From Plicaturopsis crispa FD-325 SS-3 (taxonomy: Eukaryota > Basidiomycota > Agaricomycetes > Amylocorticiales > Amylocorticiaceae): DNA of 64,000 nt. The position numbers and the translations under genes were made by a program. The notes beneath the pieces are model-generated. The model had not been told where the DNA came from, did not search any database, and worked only from the letters and a program-made list of their open reading frames with translations. Numbering within the stretch: the stretch's first letter is position 1; the number at the start of each line of letters is the position of its first letter. Of the stretch, positions 45,214 through 56,835 are shown piece by piece. Location of the stretch: positions 2,682,479 to 2,746,478 of the forward strand of contig KN832555.1 of NCBI GenBank assembly GCA_000827205.1, written 5' to 3'.

Positions 45214-47799
45214 TTATCTATGTGCGTCGTCGTCGTCAATGCTGTGCACGGTGTCAAATGACGCCCGCATGTCCAAATCCAAGAAACTATCATCCATCTG
45301 TTTCTGCGCATCATCACCGATATCGAGAAACGAAGGTTTCTTCATTATCGAGCGGTGCGGCACGTCCTGGCTCCTCTCCGAGACGGTCCGGCTCCGCTGG
45401 CCACGTCTCGGCGGAGGGGACAACGGTAGGATGGGTACATTACTCGACCGGTCTCGAGGAGAATGACGGCTGGAGCTACTGGACTGAGTAGACGGGCGCG
45501 GCCGACTTCGAGGTGGCGGAGGAAGTCCGATGAAGGTGCCTTTCGGAGAAGGAGATGCGCGCCCAGCATGCGATGGGGTAATAGGCGTGGCAGGAGGGGT
45601 CATGCTAGCTTGAGATGTCGATGGCCGTAATGGCCGTGACGGCGGCGCCTCCTGGCTCTTTCCAACGAGCGAATTACTGCGGAGGATACCCCTCGACGGT
45701 CTAAGAGTAAGCCCTCGACTTCCACGCTGCCCAGGTCTCGAGGCCGACTCAGAGACCATCGGGTCCGAAACGGAGTTCGAGGTTAACACAGCTGGAAGAC
45801 CGCGTGGCCGAGCGCGGCTCTGGTACGGCCCACTCCCATCATTCTCAAAGCTCGCCTCCATTTGCCGCAACTCCGCCGGAGACATGATGTGCTGCGGCAT
45901 ATAGTCCTGAGGCGGCATCAATGGGCTGCTCGGCGCGTTGTCCGGAGTCGGTTCGTCCCAGAACGAAGCGTTGCCCGTCGAGGACTCGTGGCTGAAGATA
46001 GACGATCTGTGCCCTCCGTGTTCACTTTCCGAAGGCAAGCTAAACACCGAATGTAGGTCTGCGTCTTCCTCGGGAGAAGTCGATGTCGTCGACGGTCGTC
46101 TAAGACTGGACCCTGAGAAAAGGCGCTTTCTCACTCCAGGGATCGACTGCACGCTGCCACGACGGGCATCAGATGAGGATGGTTCGGATGGTTGAGCGGG
46201 TTGTCCTTGGCGATGCGACAACGGGATGGGTGGGATAGGAAATCGTGGATGATGGAAGGAGCGTTGTTTTCGCGGCGCTTTGCCGTTTGATACTTCAAAT
46301 TGGGATGGGATGGTGGGTGTAGCGGGTACAGAGGTTGCTGGCATTGGCGCCCGTTTCGACAAGTTCTGTTGTGAAACTGCTTTCTTGAGGCTCCGAACAT
46401 TGGGGCCCAGGCGAGGAGCATAACCGTCGGGCTGCTGATCCTGGTCTGACACCAAGAGATTGCGCAAATCACGTTCGGAAACTCCTGTGTAGTCACTGAA
46501 GCGTCCAAGCCTAACGTTGGGGACGTTGGGCAAGGTCTCCTTGTTGTGCGACGCAAACGTAAGACTGGTCGTGGAGCTGGATCCAGTGGAAGTCGAGGCG
46601 TAGTCGTTATCTACAGGTATGGATGGGAGCGTCTGAGTGGGAGGGGCAGAAGGAGGACCAATCAAAGAGTTGGAAGCCTGGCGAACGATCACCCGAGGGG
46701 CATGGTGTAAAGAGCTCGGAGAAGATACGGACGAGGGAGGCGATGCAGCAGCTCTATAAGGTAAAGCGGACGGTTGTGCATATTGAGGTATTGAAGGCGT
46801 AGACCGTGAAACGCCGACATCCGTCATGCCCCGCGCCCTCATGGGCGGACGAGGGCTACGGGAAGGGTCAGGGTCGCTGATACGCTTCGTGTCAGTTAAA
46901 GTGACAGAAGAGCCCGACTTCGTGAGCGGTAGAAGAGATGGTTTCAGAGTACGCATATCTGTGACGCGTTCTCGAGAAGGACTGGTCAAACTGTGATTAG
47001 ACAGTGGACCACGCTGCTGAGCATCGCTGCTCCAATGAGATTTCCTGGAAGGCGGGCCTCAATAAAAGAATCGAAGATATGGAATGACAACACACTTTGG
47101 GGACGCTCTTCGACTGTCCGAGGACCTTTCAGCCGTCTGGTCAGCACCGTGGCTGTATGACAACGACGAGGATGAAGCGTATGACGAGCGGTTCCCATCC
47201 GACTTCTTGGGAGTAGAATCGGACATGGAGGATGTGGAGAATACGGAGAGTCGATTGGGGTCGTACCCTTTGGGAGGCGTCATACCTCGGGCGGCAAATG
47301 GGTCGGCATCCGAGAGAGTGAGGAGTGAGCGCGGAAACGACAGGCGCTCCCTATCTGAGGGCGTCCGTGGTTCGTTGGGGTCATCAGAGGACCGTACGGT
47401 CGATACAGACCTCGCTGGAGGTCTGTTCTGATAGTGGACGGGTTGGATTGGAAGATCAATCATAGACGAGTTCATGGGCTCGAGGGGTGACGGTGGCTCT
47501 TCGATTGCTAAAGATGGATGCTTTTTGGAAGGCTTCAGTCCCATAGCAGAGGCCAATGAGTTGAGTTTCAGGGAGCCCGACGACTTTTGGCTCAACGAGG
47601 GATTGTGACTGGAGCGCTTCTCCGCAGATACCGAGCGGTGGTCGGGTTTGGGCCCCGAGCTCGAGTTCTTGGACGAAAGACTCCACCATGATCGCGAGGA
47701 ATGGTCCTGACGAGACGAGCGGGCAGAGGACATGAAAGGAGTGGTTGGATGAGAGGGTAGAAATAGATAGAAAAATGAGCGTCGTTTATGATCGGGCAA
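45214..47799 (-). CDS. Ser/Pro-rich disordered protein
   Basis: Unknown, about 800-830 aa in two exons (intron about 46990-47086). The whole protein is low complexity and rich in Ser, Pro, Arg and Thr. Short motifs recur, such as SSKNSSSGPKPDHRSVSAEK, RRGSVQSIPGVRKRLFSGSS and PRDRSSNVPILPLSPPPRRG. It ends SFDTVHSIDDDDAHR. Many SP and RxxS sites suggest phosphorylation-regulated signalling or cell-polarity scaffolds, which is inference. The start could be 47799 (MPDHKRRSFF) or 47733 (MSSARSSRQD); the latter gives a more typical Ser-rich start. The N-terminal part is repeated in the assembly duplicate at 48861-49215, which is not a second gene. Confidence 0.7.
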
Positions 47800-48244
47800 T
47801 GGTGGGCCCCAAGTACAATGCAGGTGTCGGATGCCGATACAAGAGGGGGGAACCAGAGGATATCCGACCGAGAATGCGAGGTGCTACGGTGCAGACAGGG
47901 CCGTTGAACTCTACGTTTCAGCGGTTCATGGGCGCAGAGGACAGCGAAATCCTGGCGGAAAATTGAGAAATGAAAGTTGTCGCGACCATTTTCGTGCGAG
48001 GCACCCGCGAACCCTTAGATACAAAATGGTCCCGTTTACGGTTATTTTACGTGTATCCTGTCTTCTTCCTCCCTCGCGTGCGTCCCATCATAATAACATA
48101 CCCCGCACGGAGGCGGGTGTTCCGTTATGTTTTCTTCCGTGAAGATCCTAGACAAACAGCTGGCAAAAACAACGCAGTGTACGACGAGTCCCGCAGCACC
48201 CTGGGTACTGTACGGGAGGTCGTGGAGCAGTACGCGTCCTTCAT
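47445..48244. repeat. 800-bp assembly duplicate, copy 1
   Basis: This sequence equals 48861-49660 as far as I can read, with an offset of 1416 bp. It abuts the N gap exactly on its right edge. It contains the 5' part of the Ser/Pro-rich gene and its upstream region. Confidence 0.95.
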
Positions 48245-48860
48245 NNNNNNNNNNNNNNNNNNNNNNNNNNNNNNNNNNNNNNNNNNNNNNNNNNNNNNNN
48301 NNNNNNNNNNNNNNNNNNNNNNNNNNNNNNNNNNNNNNNNNNNNNNNNNNNNNNNNNNNNNNNNNNNNNNNNNNNNNNNNNNNNNNNNNNNNNNNNNNNN
48401 NNNNNNNNNNNNNNNNNNNNNNNNNNNNNNNNNNNNNNNNNNNNNNNNNNNNNNNNNNNNNNNNNNNNNNNNNNNNNNNNNNNNNNNNNNNNNNNNNNNN
48501 NNNNNNNNNNNNNNNNNNNNNNNNNNNNNNNNNNNNNNNNNNNNNNNNNNNNNNNNNNNNNNNNNNNNNNNNNNNNNNNNNNNNNNNNNNNNNNNNNNNN
48601 NNNNNNNNNNNNNNNNNNNNNNNNNNNNNNNNNNNNNNNNNNNNNNNNNNNNNNNNNNNNNNNNNNNNNNNNNNNNNNNNNNNNNNNNNNNNNNNNNNNN
48701 NNNNNNNNNNNNNNNNNNNNNNNNNNNNNNNNNNNNNNNNNNNNNNNNNNNNNNNNNNNNNNNNNNNNNNNNNNNNNNNNNNNNNNNNNNNNNNNNNNNN
48801 NNNNNNNNNNNNNNNNNNNNNNNNNNNNNNNNNNNNNNNNNNNNNNNNNNNNNNNNNNNN
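48245..48860. other. Scaffold gap, 616 N
   Basis: Unsequenced gap. Both flanks carry the same 800 bp, so the two contigs most likely overlap and the true gap is negative. The real sequence probably runs from 48244 straight to 49661. Confidence 0.97.
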
Positions 48861-49660
48861 GGATTGGAAGATCAATCATAGACGAGTTCATGGGCTCGAG
48901 GGGTGACGGTGGCTCTTCGATTGCTAAAGATGGATGCTTTTTGGAAGGCTTCAGTCCCATAGCAGAGGCCAATGAGTTGAGTTTCAGGGAGCCCGACGAC
49001 TTTTGGCTCAACGAGGGATTGTGACTGGAGCGCTTCTCCGCAGATACCGAGCGGTGGTCGGGTTTGGGCCCCGAGCTCGAGTTCTTGGACGAAAGACTCC
49101 ACCATGATCGCGAGGAATGGTCCTGACGAGACGAGCGGGCAGAGGACATGAAAGGAGTGGTTGGATGAGAGGGTAGAAATAGATAGAAAAATGAGCGTCG
49201 TTTATGATCGGGCAATGGTGGGCCCCAAGTACAATGCAGGTGTCGGATGCCGATACAAGAGGGGGGAACCAGAGGATATCCGACCGAGAATGCGAGGTGC
49301 TACGGTGCAGACAGGGCCGTTGAACTCTACGTTTCAGCGGTTCATGGGCGCAGAGGACAGCGAAATCCTGGCGGAAAATTGAGAAATGAAAGTTGTCGCG
49401 ACCATTTTCGTGCGAGGCACCCGCGAACCCTTAGATACAAAATGGTCCCGTTTACGGTTATTTTACGTGTATCCTGTCTTCTTCCTCCCTCGCGTGCGTC
49501 CCATCATAATAACATACCCCGCACGGAGGCGGGTGTTCCGTTATGTTTTCTTCCGTGAAGATCCTAGACAAACAGCTGGCAAAAACAACGCAGTGTACGA
49601 CGAGTCCCGCAGCACCCTGGGTACTGTACGGGAGGTCGTGGAGCAGTACGCGTCCTTCAT
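48861..49660. repeat. 800-bp assembly duplicate, copy 2
   Basis: Identical copy of 47445-48244. It begins at the gap edge and ends where unique sequence starts (CACTATCATAATAACC at 49661). The apparent gene fragment here is the same N-terminus as at 47799. Confidence 0.95.
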
Positions 49661-50344
49661 CACTATCATAATAACCCCGTCGGTCTGCATCATCTATGTA
49701 ACGGAAACAATTTAGGGCTTGCTATCAGTTTTCATAATCCGCACAAAATGCACCTTCGATCGCAACAAATCACCGTGCCTGGGGGCCGGCGCGTCCGATA
49801 ACCTTCGACGCGGACGCGCGTGTCGTCGACCCTCGTCGTGGTTGTGCTGTTCAGTCCGTGCATCGTGCAGCACTCGATGTCGTCGACATTGTGCGGAAAT
49901 TGCTCACAAAGCCGATTCCCACCGCCTTCGTGATAGTTTGATCTACTGCGAGAGATCTTATGTTCCTTTCAGGAAGTCCGACAGACGGCTCTGAAACCAT
50001 CATCCCAAGCCCACAAAAGACAGTCCATTTGCGCCCGCCACCTTCGGTGCCGAGGAAGTTGTAGACCGTGCGGTAACCTTCAAAGAGCCGGTGTGCGAAG
50101 GATCCAAACTCAATTGAAAGGAAGGTAACAAGGTTTATCGGTGTATTAGATATTTGATATCATGTTGCACTAGCCATGTCTACCATGTCAGTAAGTATAC
50201 GACTCAGACGCAGTGCAATGACAAGTGACTCACAAGCGTCAGAGAAGCTATACCGTTGTTCGCATGGAGGCAAGGCGATTAATCCATAGTATGTGAGAAG
50301 ACAGAATAAATACCACCGTATTAAACCACAATCGCTGTTTATCG
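49661..50344. other. Intergenic region with weak coding hints
   Basis: It lies between the gap duplicate and the voltage-sensor gene. On the minus strand around 50120-49980 one frame reads FAHRLFEGYRTVYNFLGTE and another LDPSHTGSLKVTARSTTSS; both are open for about 40 codons. I cannot tie either to a family or to a splice structure. It may be 3' UTR of the voltage-sensor gene or a gene remnant. Confidence 0.35.
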
Positions 50345-51289
50345 TTACTCCGTATCTGCCCAAACATTGTCCGTCCGACGGGAATGGCCTACCGGGGGAG
50401 AGTCTTGGAAAGGGGGTTCTGCACCCGGCCGTTGATCGGCGCTCGCATCGAACAACACGGGATCGCGAGCGGGAGGCCTGCCGAACTCGCCTTCTGCTTC
50501 CTCATCTTCGCCATCCATGTCGATATCGAGGCTATAACCCGCACGTTGTGCAGCTGTTAGGTCGATTGGTTTTGGGCGGGAGAATATTGATTGGCCCGAC
50601 CTGTCAGGGAATGGTCCTCAGCAGATACAACGGTAGAAAAGTAGGTATGGGACGTACTGTCGCATCACTGCAGCTAATCGGCCGAATTGCAGCACATTGC
50701 GCGCAACGAGCAGGAGTGTATCAAGAATCTCTTCCTCCTTGCTCGTGGCTCCGCAGGAAGCGAAGGCGAGAACCAGGAGTGTTATCGCACAGAATGCGGT
50801 AAGTATAAGGTCGACCACATTGAATGGCGATTTCCAGAATTGCTAAAGCCCGAGTCACCCATCAATCCCAGCACGCTTTAAATAACGAGAAAGAAGTGCT
50901 TACACGCCCAAAGGCTACAAATCGGATCGTAACCTCCGCAATCATCGCGGTGTTTATGATGAGTTCCAACACATAGAACGGGATACCAGGACAGCCGTCG
51001 GACAAACTCATGACGACGGTGGTCACAGAGAGCGCCGCCATACCGAGGTAAAGGAATATGTAAGTCCGCGAGTGAACGAAGCGGTTAGCAATGCCGGTCG
51101 TTATTTCGCTGCGAGTAAGCGCGTATATGGAGCGTGTGGGCCTGTGTAGCAGTTGAGCTGGTTGCGCGAGCGACAGAAACTGAGAGCAGCTCACGCTGGT
51201 TGAGCGGTGGGTCCTGTGTTTTCTGGGTTGAGAGGATGAGACTCAAGATCGTCGTGGTCATCGCGGTAGGCATCCGCTGGGGGAGACAT
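50345..51289 (-). CDS. Voltage-sensor-domain-only membrane protein
   Basis: Four-TM protein of about 245 aa. A polar start (MSPPADAYRDDHDDLESHPL) leads to S1 (TYIFLYLGMAALSVTTVVMS). S2 runs FYVLELIINTAMIAEVTIRF, followed by the short loop VAFGRQFWKSPFN and S3 (VVDLILTAFCAITLLVLAF). S4 is LLLVARNVLQFGRLAAVMRQ, with three Arg spaced 7 and 6 residues apart. S2 acidic residues, the S2 Arg and the S3 Asp match the counter-charge layout of ion-channel voltage sensors. No pore helices follow: the protein ends in an acidic Pro-rich tail (DIDMDGEDEEAEGEF). It may be a proton-channel-like or regulatory voltage sensor; function is inference. Confidence 0.75.
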
Positions 51290-51514
51290 CGCGTCGAGGA
51301 CAAGTCGACGGTCGTCGGTGAGCGCAAGGTAGGAGTGTCTCCTCAGAATCGTCTGCCTGCGGATGTGCCGCCGAGCGTGCCGGAACCAAACAAGCCAATA
51401 CAAGTATCTAGCCACCCCCGTCCATTTGGACTGCGTCTCCTCGTTCAATCGCTCACCTTCCACGGTCCTTACAAAACATCTTTCTAGTCTCTTCATCCTC
51501 GAAATCTAGTCAAA
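51290..51514. promoter_or_regulatory. Divergent promoter, voltage sensor / CWC25
   Basis: 225 bp between two divergent starts. It is GC-rich near 51290-51400 and pyrimidine-rich just before CWC25. No TATA box was recognised. Confidence 0.45.
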
Positions 51515-52946
51515 ATGGGTGGTGGCGATCTGAATATGAAAAAGTCCTGGCACCCGCTGCTGCTGAAGAATCAGGAGCGGGTCTGGATTGAGGAGAAGAA
51601 AGCGGTGCGTCCGATTCAACCCCATACAAATGAACCACTGACACTGACAGCTCTGTTCTTCAGCTCGAGGAGAAGAAGAAACTCGACCAACTTCGTAAAG
51701 AAAAGGAGGAGGAGCGGCAATTGCAGGAATTGCAGCGATTGCAGGAGGAACAGACGGGGAAGAAACGAGCAGAGAAGCTGGAATGGATGTACACGACGCC
51801 AGCCGCGGGAAGCAGCCAGAATGCTGGGGAGCTTGAGGACTATCTCCTGGGGAAGAAGAGGGTCGATAAGATATTGACGGCAGATGACAACGCCAAGGTG
51901 AGCTTTGTCGCACATAACGATCACTATCCAACATGCCCTAACAAACGTCCCCGCCATAGCTCGGTGCTGCACACAAGAATTTCATCGCTGTTCAAAATGC
52001 CAACACGGCCCGCGACATTGCAGCCAAGATTCGTGAAGACCCTCTGCTAGCTATCAAGCAGCAGGAACAAGCCGCATATCAGGCACTCATGTCGAACCCC
52101 CTCCGTCTTCGCGAGATGCAGGAGCGTAACGGTATAAAGCCGAAGAAGGAAAAGAAAGATAAGAAGGACAAGAAGGAAAGGCACTCCAAGAAGAAGGATA
52201 AACACCGCAAGGAACGATCGTATTCGCGCTCAGTGAGCCCCGATGCACGCCGCTCTCATCACTCTCGGCGCTCTCCCGGCCCCAATGACCACAGATCCCG
52301 CTCCCGCTCGCCCATACCCTCTCGCGCCTATGACGACCGTCGCTACGGCCGTGACCGCGACTACGATTACCGTGGTCGCAGTCGTAGTCGCAGCCCGGAT
52401 CTCTACCGCCGCCGGCGAGATGACAGCCACAGCCTGCAACGCGGCGGGACCATCAAGCCCGAAGCTCGCCGTGTCCGAACGTGGCCGAAGTCGGACGATT
52501 CAGATGAAAACGACTACACCAGGAAGCGCGTGCGGAGCAGGTCCCCGTCGGACCGGAGGTCGGGGCGGTACGATGATGACAGGAAGCGGCACAGGAGTCG
52601 CAGTCCCCCGCCATCCTACGTCAAGCGCGAGCGTGTCAGCCCGCCACCGATGTCAGCACCCTCGCGCCCATCTCGCGCTGCGGAAGAGAAACCGGACGAC
52701 CGTGCAGCTCGTCTGGCGGCGATGACTTCCAATGCATCGAGCCTCACCGTCGAGAGGCAAGAGCGGCTACAAGCCATGCTGGAGAAAGAGACGGCAGAGC
52801 TTGCAGCTGATGAGCGTGCACGAGCGAAGTCGAAGGGTATGGGTGGATTCCTGAGCCAGGAACAGAAGAAAGTGTTCGGAGGCGCTGGAGGGTTAGAGGA
52901 ACGCATTCGACGAGGCCGTGGGGGCATGGTTGTGGACACAGATTAA
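51515..52946 (+). CDS. CWC25: Pre-mRNA splicing factor CWC25
   Basis: Spliceosomal step-one factor of about 435 aa that acts after Prp2 to promote the first transesterification. Three exons. The N-terminus has the diagnostic [20 protein letters not shown], then a charged coil ([20 protein letters not shown]). [12 protein letters not shown] and [14 protein letters not shown] form the conserved CWC25 domain. [20 protein letters not shown] with [11 protein letters not shown] follows. The rest is a lysine block and an RS-rich tail ([28 protein letters not shown]), ending [18 protein letters not shown]. The U6 snRNA gene, its RNA partner in the spliceosome, lies 20 kb away. Confidence 0.95.
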
Positions 52947-53095
52947 ATTATTGACGGTGTATTTTATTTCAAAGCAGACTCTTGTCTTCGCAGTTTCCGA
53001 ATATCATCGGTACACATCATTATTGGCGCCACAACTGAGCTGTATACATCGCGTGCCAGTGTGTGCAAGCCATCCTGGAATCCTCTCAGTCCTCC

Positions 53096-53812
53096 TCAGT
53101 CGCTTCCACCATCATCTCCAGTATCTCCTCCAGACGAAGCGGCGCTGCTATCTGACGACGCAGAGGACAGCGACGACGTGCACAGAGGGGGCAAGCGCTG
53201 CAGGGGATTCCACGGCGGGAGCGACTGTGCACGGAACAGTTTCGCGCGTATGTGACTGTGGCGGCCCGTGGTGTCGCTGGGCTTCTGCGGCTTTGCACTG
53301 AGTTCGAGGTCGCCGAGGCCGGGGCAGAGTCCTTCGACGATGTGGCCGGATTCCTTGGGCTGCTGAAAACGGGCCTGGGTATGTGGTCTGTAAGTGGACG
53401 GGCTTGTTTGTGGGTTTAAAAAACAATTTCTTACGGTATCTTTGGACTTCGGCGTCGTCAGGAAGGCAGCCTGTCACTTAAGTAAGAATCAAGTGTATCC
53501 CATAGGTAGCTGGCACGTACCAACTGTCTCTGTTTCGGCGTAGGCGGCTCGGGAAGCTCTTCCGTGGTCTCTAAGCCTAAAGGACTGGTGGAAGACAGCG
53601 TACTGCGTCCCCAGCAGAGATCGGGGGACAGCAAACGATCTGAGTCGCCCTTCACTTGTGCGACCTTCGGATAGGGACTGGTCATCTAGAAAAATTGATA
53701 TGTCAGTGCGCGGTTTTCCGCGTACATATTTTGCGATGGAACGCACCCGTCGAGGACGATCCAGGGGAGGGGAAGCTAGCTCGGCGAGGAATTGTACGCG
53801 GACTGGAGCCAT
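53096..53812 (-). CDS. Small protein of unknown function
   Basis: About 185 aa in four exons, reconstructed by frame: MAPVRVQFLAELASPPLDRP, a GTGCGT intron, then TSPYPKVAQVKGDSDRLLSP and LPEPPTPKQRQL. A GTACGT intron leads to AAFLTTPKSKDT, then ARFQQPKESGHIVEGLCPGL and a Ser/Gly-rich acidic tail (SSGGDTGDDGGSD). No domain was recognised. SP and TP sites are common. The frame is open through every splice, which argues for a real gene. Confidence 0.6.
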
Positions 53813-54500
53813 TGATGCCAGATCAACTGGGATGAGAAGGGATGAAAATGTCAACGAAAAAGAGCGAATGTGAAGTGACGGATGTAGAGAGCGCATCTAC
53901 GCCTGGCATGTCTTGTAGGGGCCTAGCAGTCAGCCCGGCATATGAAACCACGGAAAGTTTCAATAAATACCAGAGCAAAATTACATTGACGCCTTGATTC
54001 AAAATCAAGTTGACTGGGTAGGTTTATTTAAAATCTGCCTGCGAATGAACGAACGCGTTTAGTGACTGTCTAAAGTGCTATATAGAAGAGGGAGAGTAGT
54101 ACTAAGTACTACTCACCTCAAGCTATTGACTCGCAGTCTCCGCCAGTTGTAGCTCGATGATGCCGTCCGCATGGGCAGATGTAGTAAATAACTCCATTAT
54201 TATCGAGGTTGACGTTGAGCGCTGACTAGCGTGAAAAAGCCAAGAGGATGGAGGTGGACTTGTACGGGTACTACCTGCGAATGAGTTACCGCTCAGTCCA
54301 ACTGCAAGAATCAACCGGAGATGTCGCGGACGTGACTCGCGGAGGTCCAATTTCTAACACGGAGATGTCACGGTCGTTCCGGCTTCCTGCCATTTCGTGC
54401 AACTGCCCTTCCTTCTGCACTCACCGCGCTGCCACTTATAAGCAGGCTTCCCGTGGCGAGATGGAGATGCGTAAGTATCGTCCCAAGGGCTGCCTGAGCC
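53813..54500. other. Intergenic region, about 0.7 kb, no gene
   Basis: Divergent spacing between the small unknown gene and the MFS transporter. AT-rich with a TAGTACTAAGTACTA palindromic patch near 54096-54110. Open frames are short and have no motif. Confidence 0.45.
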
Positions 54501-56558
54501 ATGTCTTCCGCATCTGAACCTATCAAATCCGATGCAAAGGATACCGAGACCATCGTCGACGGTCACGACGAACCTAATACCGTGACAGCGCCGGCGAGCG
54601 CTTCATCGGATGCCAAACTTCCAGAGAGACCGTATAGTATCTTTACGAAGAAAGAGAAATGGTTCATAGTCTGTGTAGCGTCGTTTGCCGGAGTATTCAG
54701 GTGGGTACTACCTTCCAACTTGACCTCAGAAGCTGCACACCGTCTTATCCTGGCTGCATAACACCCGTACTAGTCCACTAACAGCGAACATCTATTTCCC
54801 CGCTATCCCGATCGTTGCAACTGACTTTCACAAGTCCACCGAGTTGATCAACTTGACCGTCACCATATACATGGTCATGCAAGGCGTCTGTACGCCCCTT
54901 CCTCCCCTCCTACCTCGACGCGTGCCCGCTAACTGATATCCTTACTTCGCAGCCCCGATGTTCTGGGGCCCAGTAGCCGACCGATGGGGCAGACGGCCTA
55001 TATTCGTGTCCTGTCTACTCGTCCTATCTCTCTCCTGCGTCGGGCTTGCGCTTACGCCTACGAACGCGTATTGGTTGCTGATGCTCCTCCGGGCCATTCA
55101 ATCGGCTGGATCGGCTAGTACCGTCGCTCTCGGTGAGTTTTGAATTCAACGAATCGAATGATCGTGTATTGATGGGTGTTTTGAACGGTAGGTGCGGGTG
55201 TTATTGGCGACATCGCTACGCGCGCCGAGCGGGGTGGGTTTTTTGGGTTGTATAGCTTGGGACCGATGGTTAGTGGACTGGCCTGCGCGACTCGTGTACG
55301 GATGTGCATTGGTTGATTGAGTACTAGGTAGGCCCTTCTATCGGACCGGTGATAGGTGGTGCACTGGCGGAGGGGCTCGGCTGGAGGTATGTGTGTATAC
55401 ATTTCAATATAAAGATAATCCGCTGAATTAATTACCCAGATCTATATTTTGGTTCCTTTGCATCGGCTCGGCCCTGTGCGGCATTTTCATGCTACTGTAT
55501 GTCTTTGATTCAAATGATCAGTTCAAACCAAGTAACTCACAATCCTGGCATAGATTTCTACCCGAGACTTTGCGCTGCATAGTCGGCGATGGCAGCATCG
55601 TGCCCTCCGCCATCTACCGTCCCGTCATACGCATCGTCGGCCGACGCGCCCCCTCCACGGCATCCGAGCGCCCATCGCCTCCGTCAACCAACAACCCGTT
55701 CCGCCTGCTCACCTATCCCGACATCCTCCTCCTACTCCTCTCCACTGGCATCGTATACGCCGTTGTCTATGCCGTCACTACGACGATCTCGACGCTCTTC
55801 GGGGACACGTACCCGTACCTCACGGAGACGGACATCGGGCTGTGTTTCCTCCCCATGGGCGGCGGCATGATCTTCGGGAGCCTCATCAACGGGAAGTTGC
55901 TGGACCGGGATTATCAGGCGATCAAGCGGGCGACGCACTCCAAATTGCTCGAGGCAACAGAGAACGGAGGAGGCGAGGAGGAGAAGGGGAGGACGCCGAA
56001 GGAGATGGACAAGAACGACGATGATTTCCCGATCGAGAGGGCTAGGCTGCGCACGGTACCGTTTTACGTGGCGATATTCGTCGCGATCACCGTAGGGTAT
56101 GGATGGTGTCTCCAGCAGAGGGTTTCTATTGCCGTACCGCTGGTTTTGCAATTTTTCTGTGAGTATGCGGTATGAATCAATCTCGAGATGAGTCTGCTAA
56201 CGATTGAATTGCGTTTACAGTCGGAGCTGTAGTGATACCTATCATGAACTCGATGTCGACGCTCCTTGTGGATTTGATGCCAAAACAGAGCTCGTCCGTG
56301 ACCGCATGCGTGCGTCTACTTTCTAGTTATCTCTAACTACTGTTACTAAAGTGTTGTATCCACCCGCAGAACAACATTGTCCGCTGTCTCCTGGGTGCAG
56401 CAGCAGTCTCGGTCATTAATATCATCACCAATGCGCTGGGAGAAGGGTGGACATATGTGTTGATGGGTGGGATTGGATCTCTGGCGCTGCCCGTCATCTG
56501 GCTTGAAGTTCATATCGGTCCTAGATGCAGGGAGCGGAGACGTCGACTTGGCCAGTAG
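54501..56558 (+). CDS. MFS drug:H+ antiporter, DHA1 family
   Basis: Plasma-membrane efflux transporter of about 560 aa, resembling fungal QDR/AQR-type exporters. The N-terminal tail is hydrophilic; the first TM is split by an intron and resumes SPLTANIYFPAIPIVATDF. DHA1 motif A is GPVADRWGRRP in the loop after TM2. RAIQSAGSASTVALGAGVIG and the family block RGGFFGLYSLGPMVGPSIGP follow, then PVIGGALAEGLGWRSIFWF (motif C region). A long central loop has an acidic insert (ENGGGEEEKGRTPKEMDKND). The C-terminal half has LLLLLSTGIVYAVVYAVTT and NNIVRCLLGAAAVSVIN. Seven or so introns are in frame. The substrate cannot be told from sequence. Confidence 0.92.
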
Positions 56559-56835
56559 GACCGCCACCACCCGATACCTAGACAAATCTTGGATAGAATC
56601 ATGTTGTCGACGTACACTCTTTGTCTACATTACTGTCATTACTATTCGAAACCTTGCGTAACCAAAGCACTTGCAATTGAGCGCATAGTAAAGTCACTCG
56701 CTCGCAAAACATGTCGCGCCAGCCACAAGCGCGTCGCGGAGCACGTGGTCGTCACGTTGAACCCGTCCACCGCTGATTTCGTGAACCTTGCTCTCAACGA
56801 CCACCTCGAGCTCGCCACCGACAACGACGACCAGC

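Noticed and set aside
48042-48906. Open frames running through the N gap
   Set aside because: They are an artefact of N being treated as open sequence.
48861-49215. A second, truncated Ser/Pro-rich gene
   Set aside because: It is the same sequence as 47445-47799 in the assembly duplicate.
50293-50802. 169-codon open frame antisense to the voltage-sensor gene
   Set aside because: The minus strand gives four clean TM segments and proper splices; the plus frame is basic low complexity.
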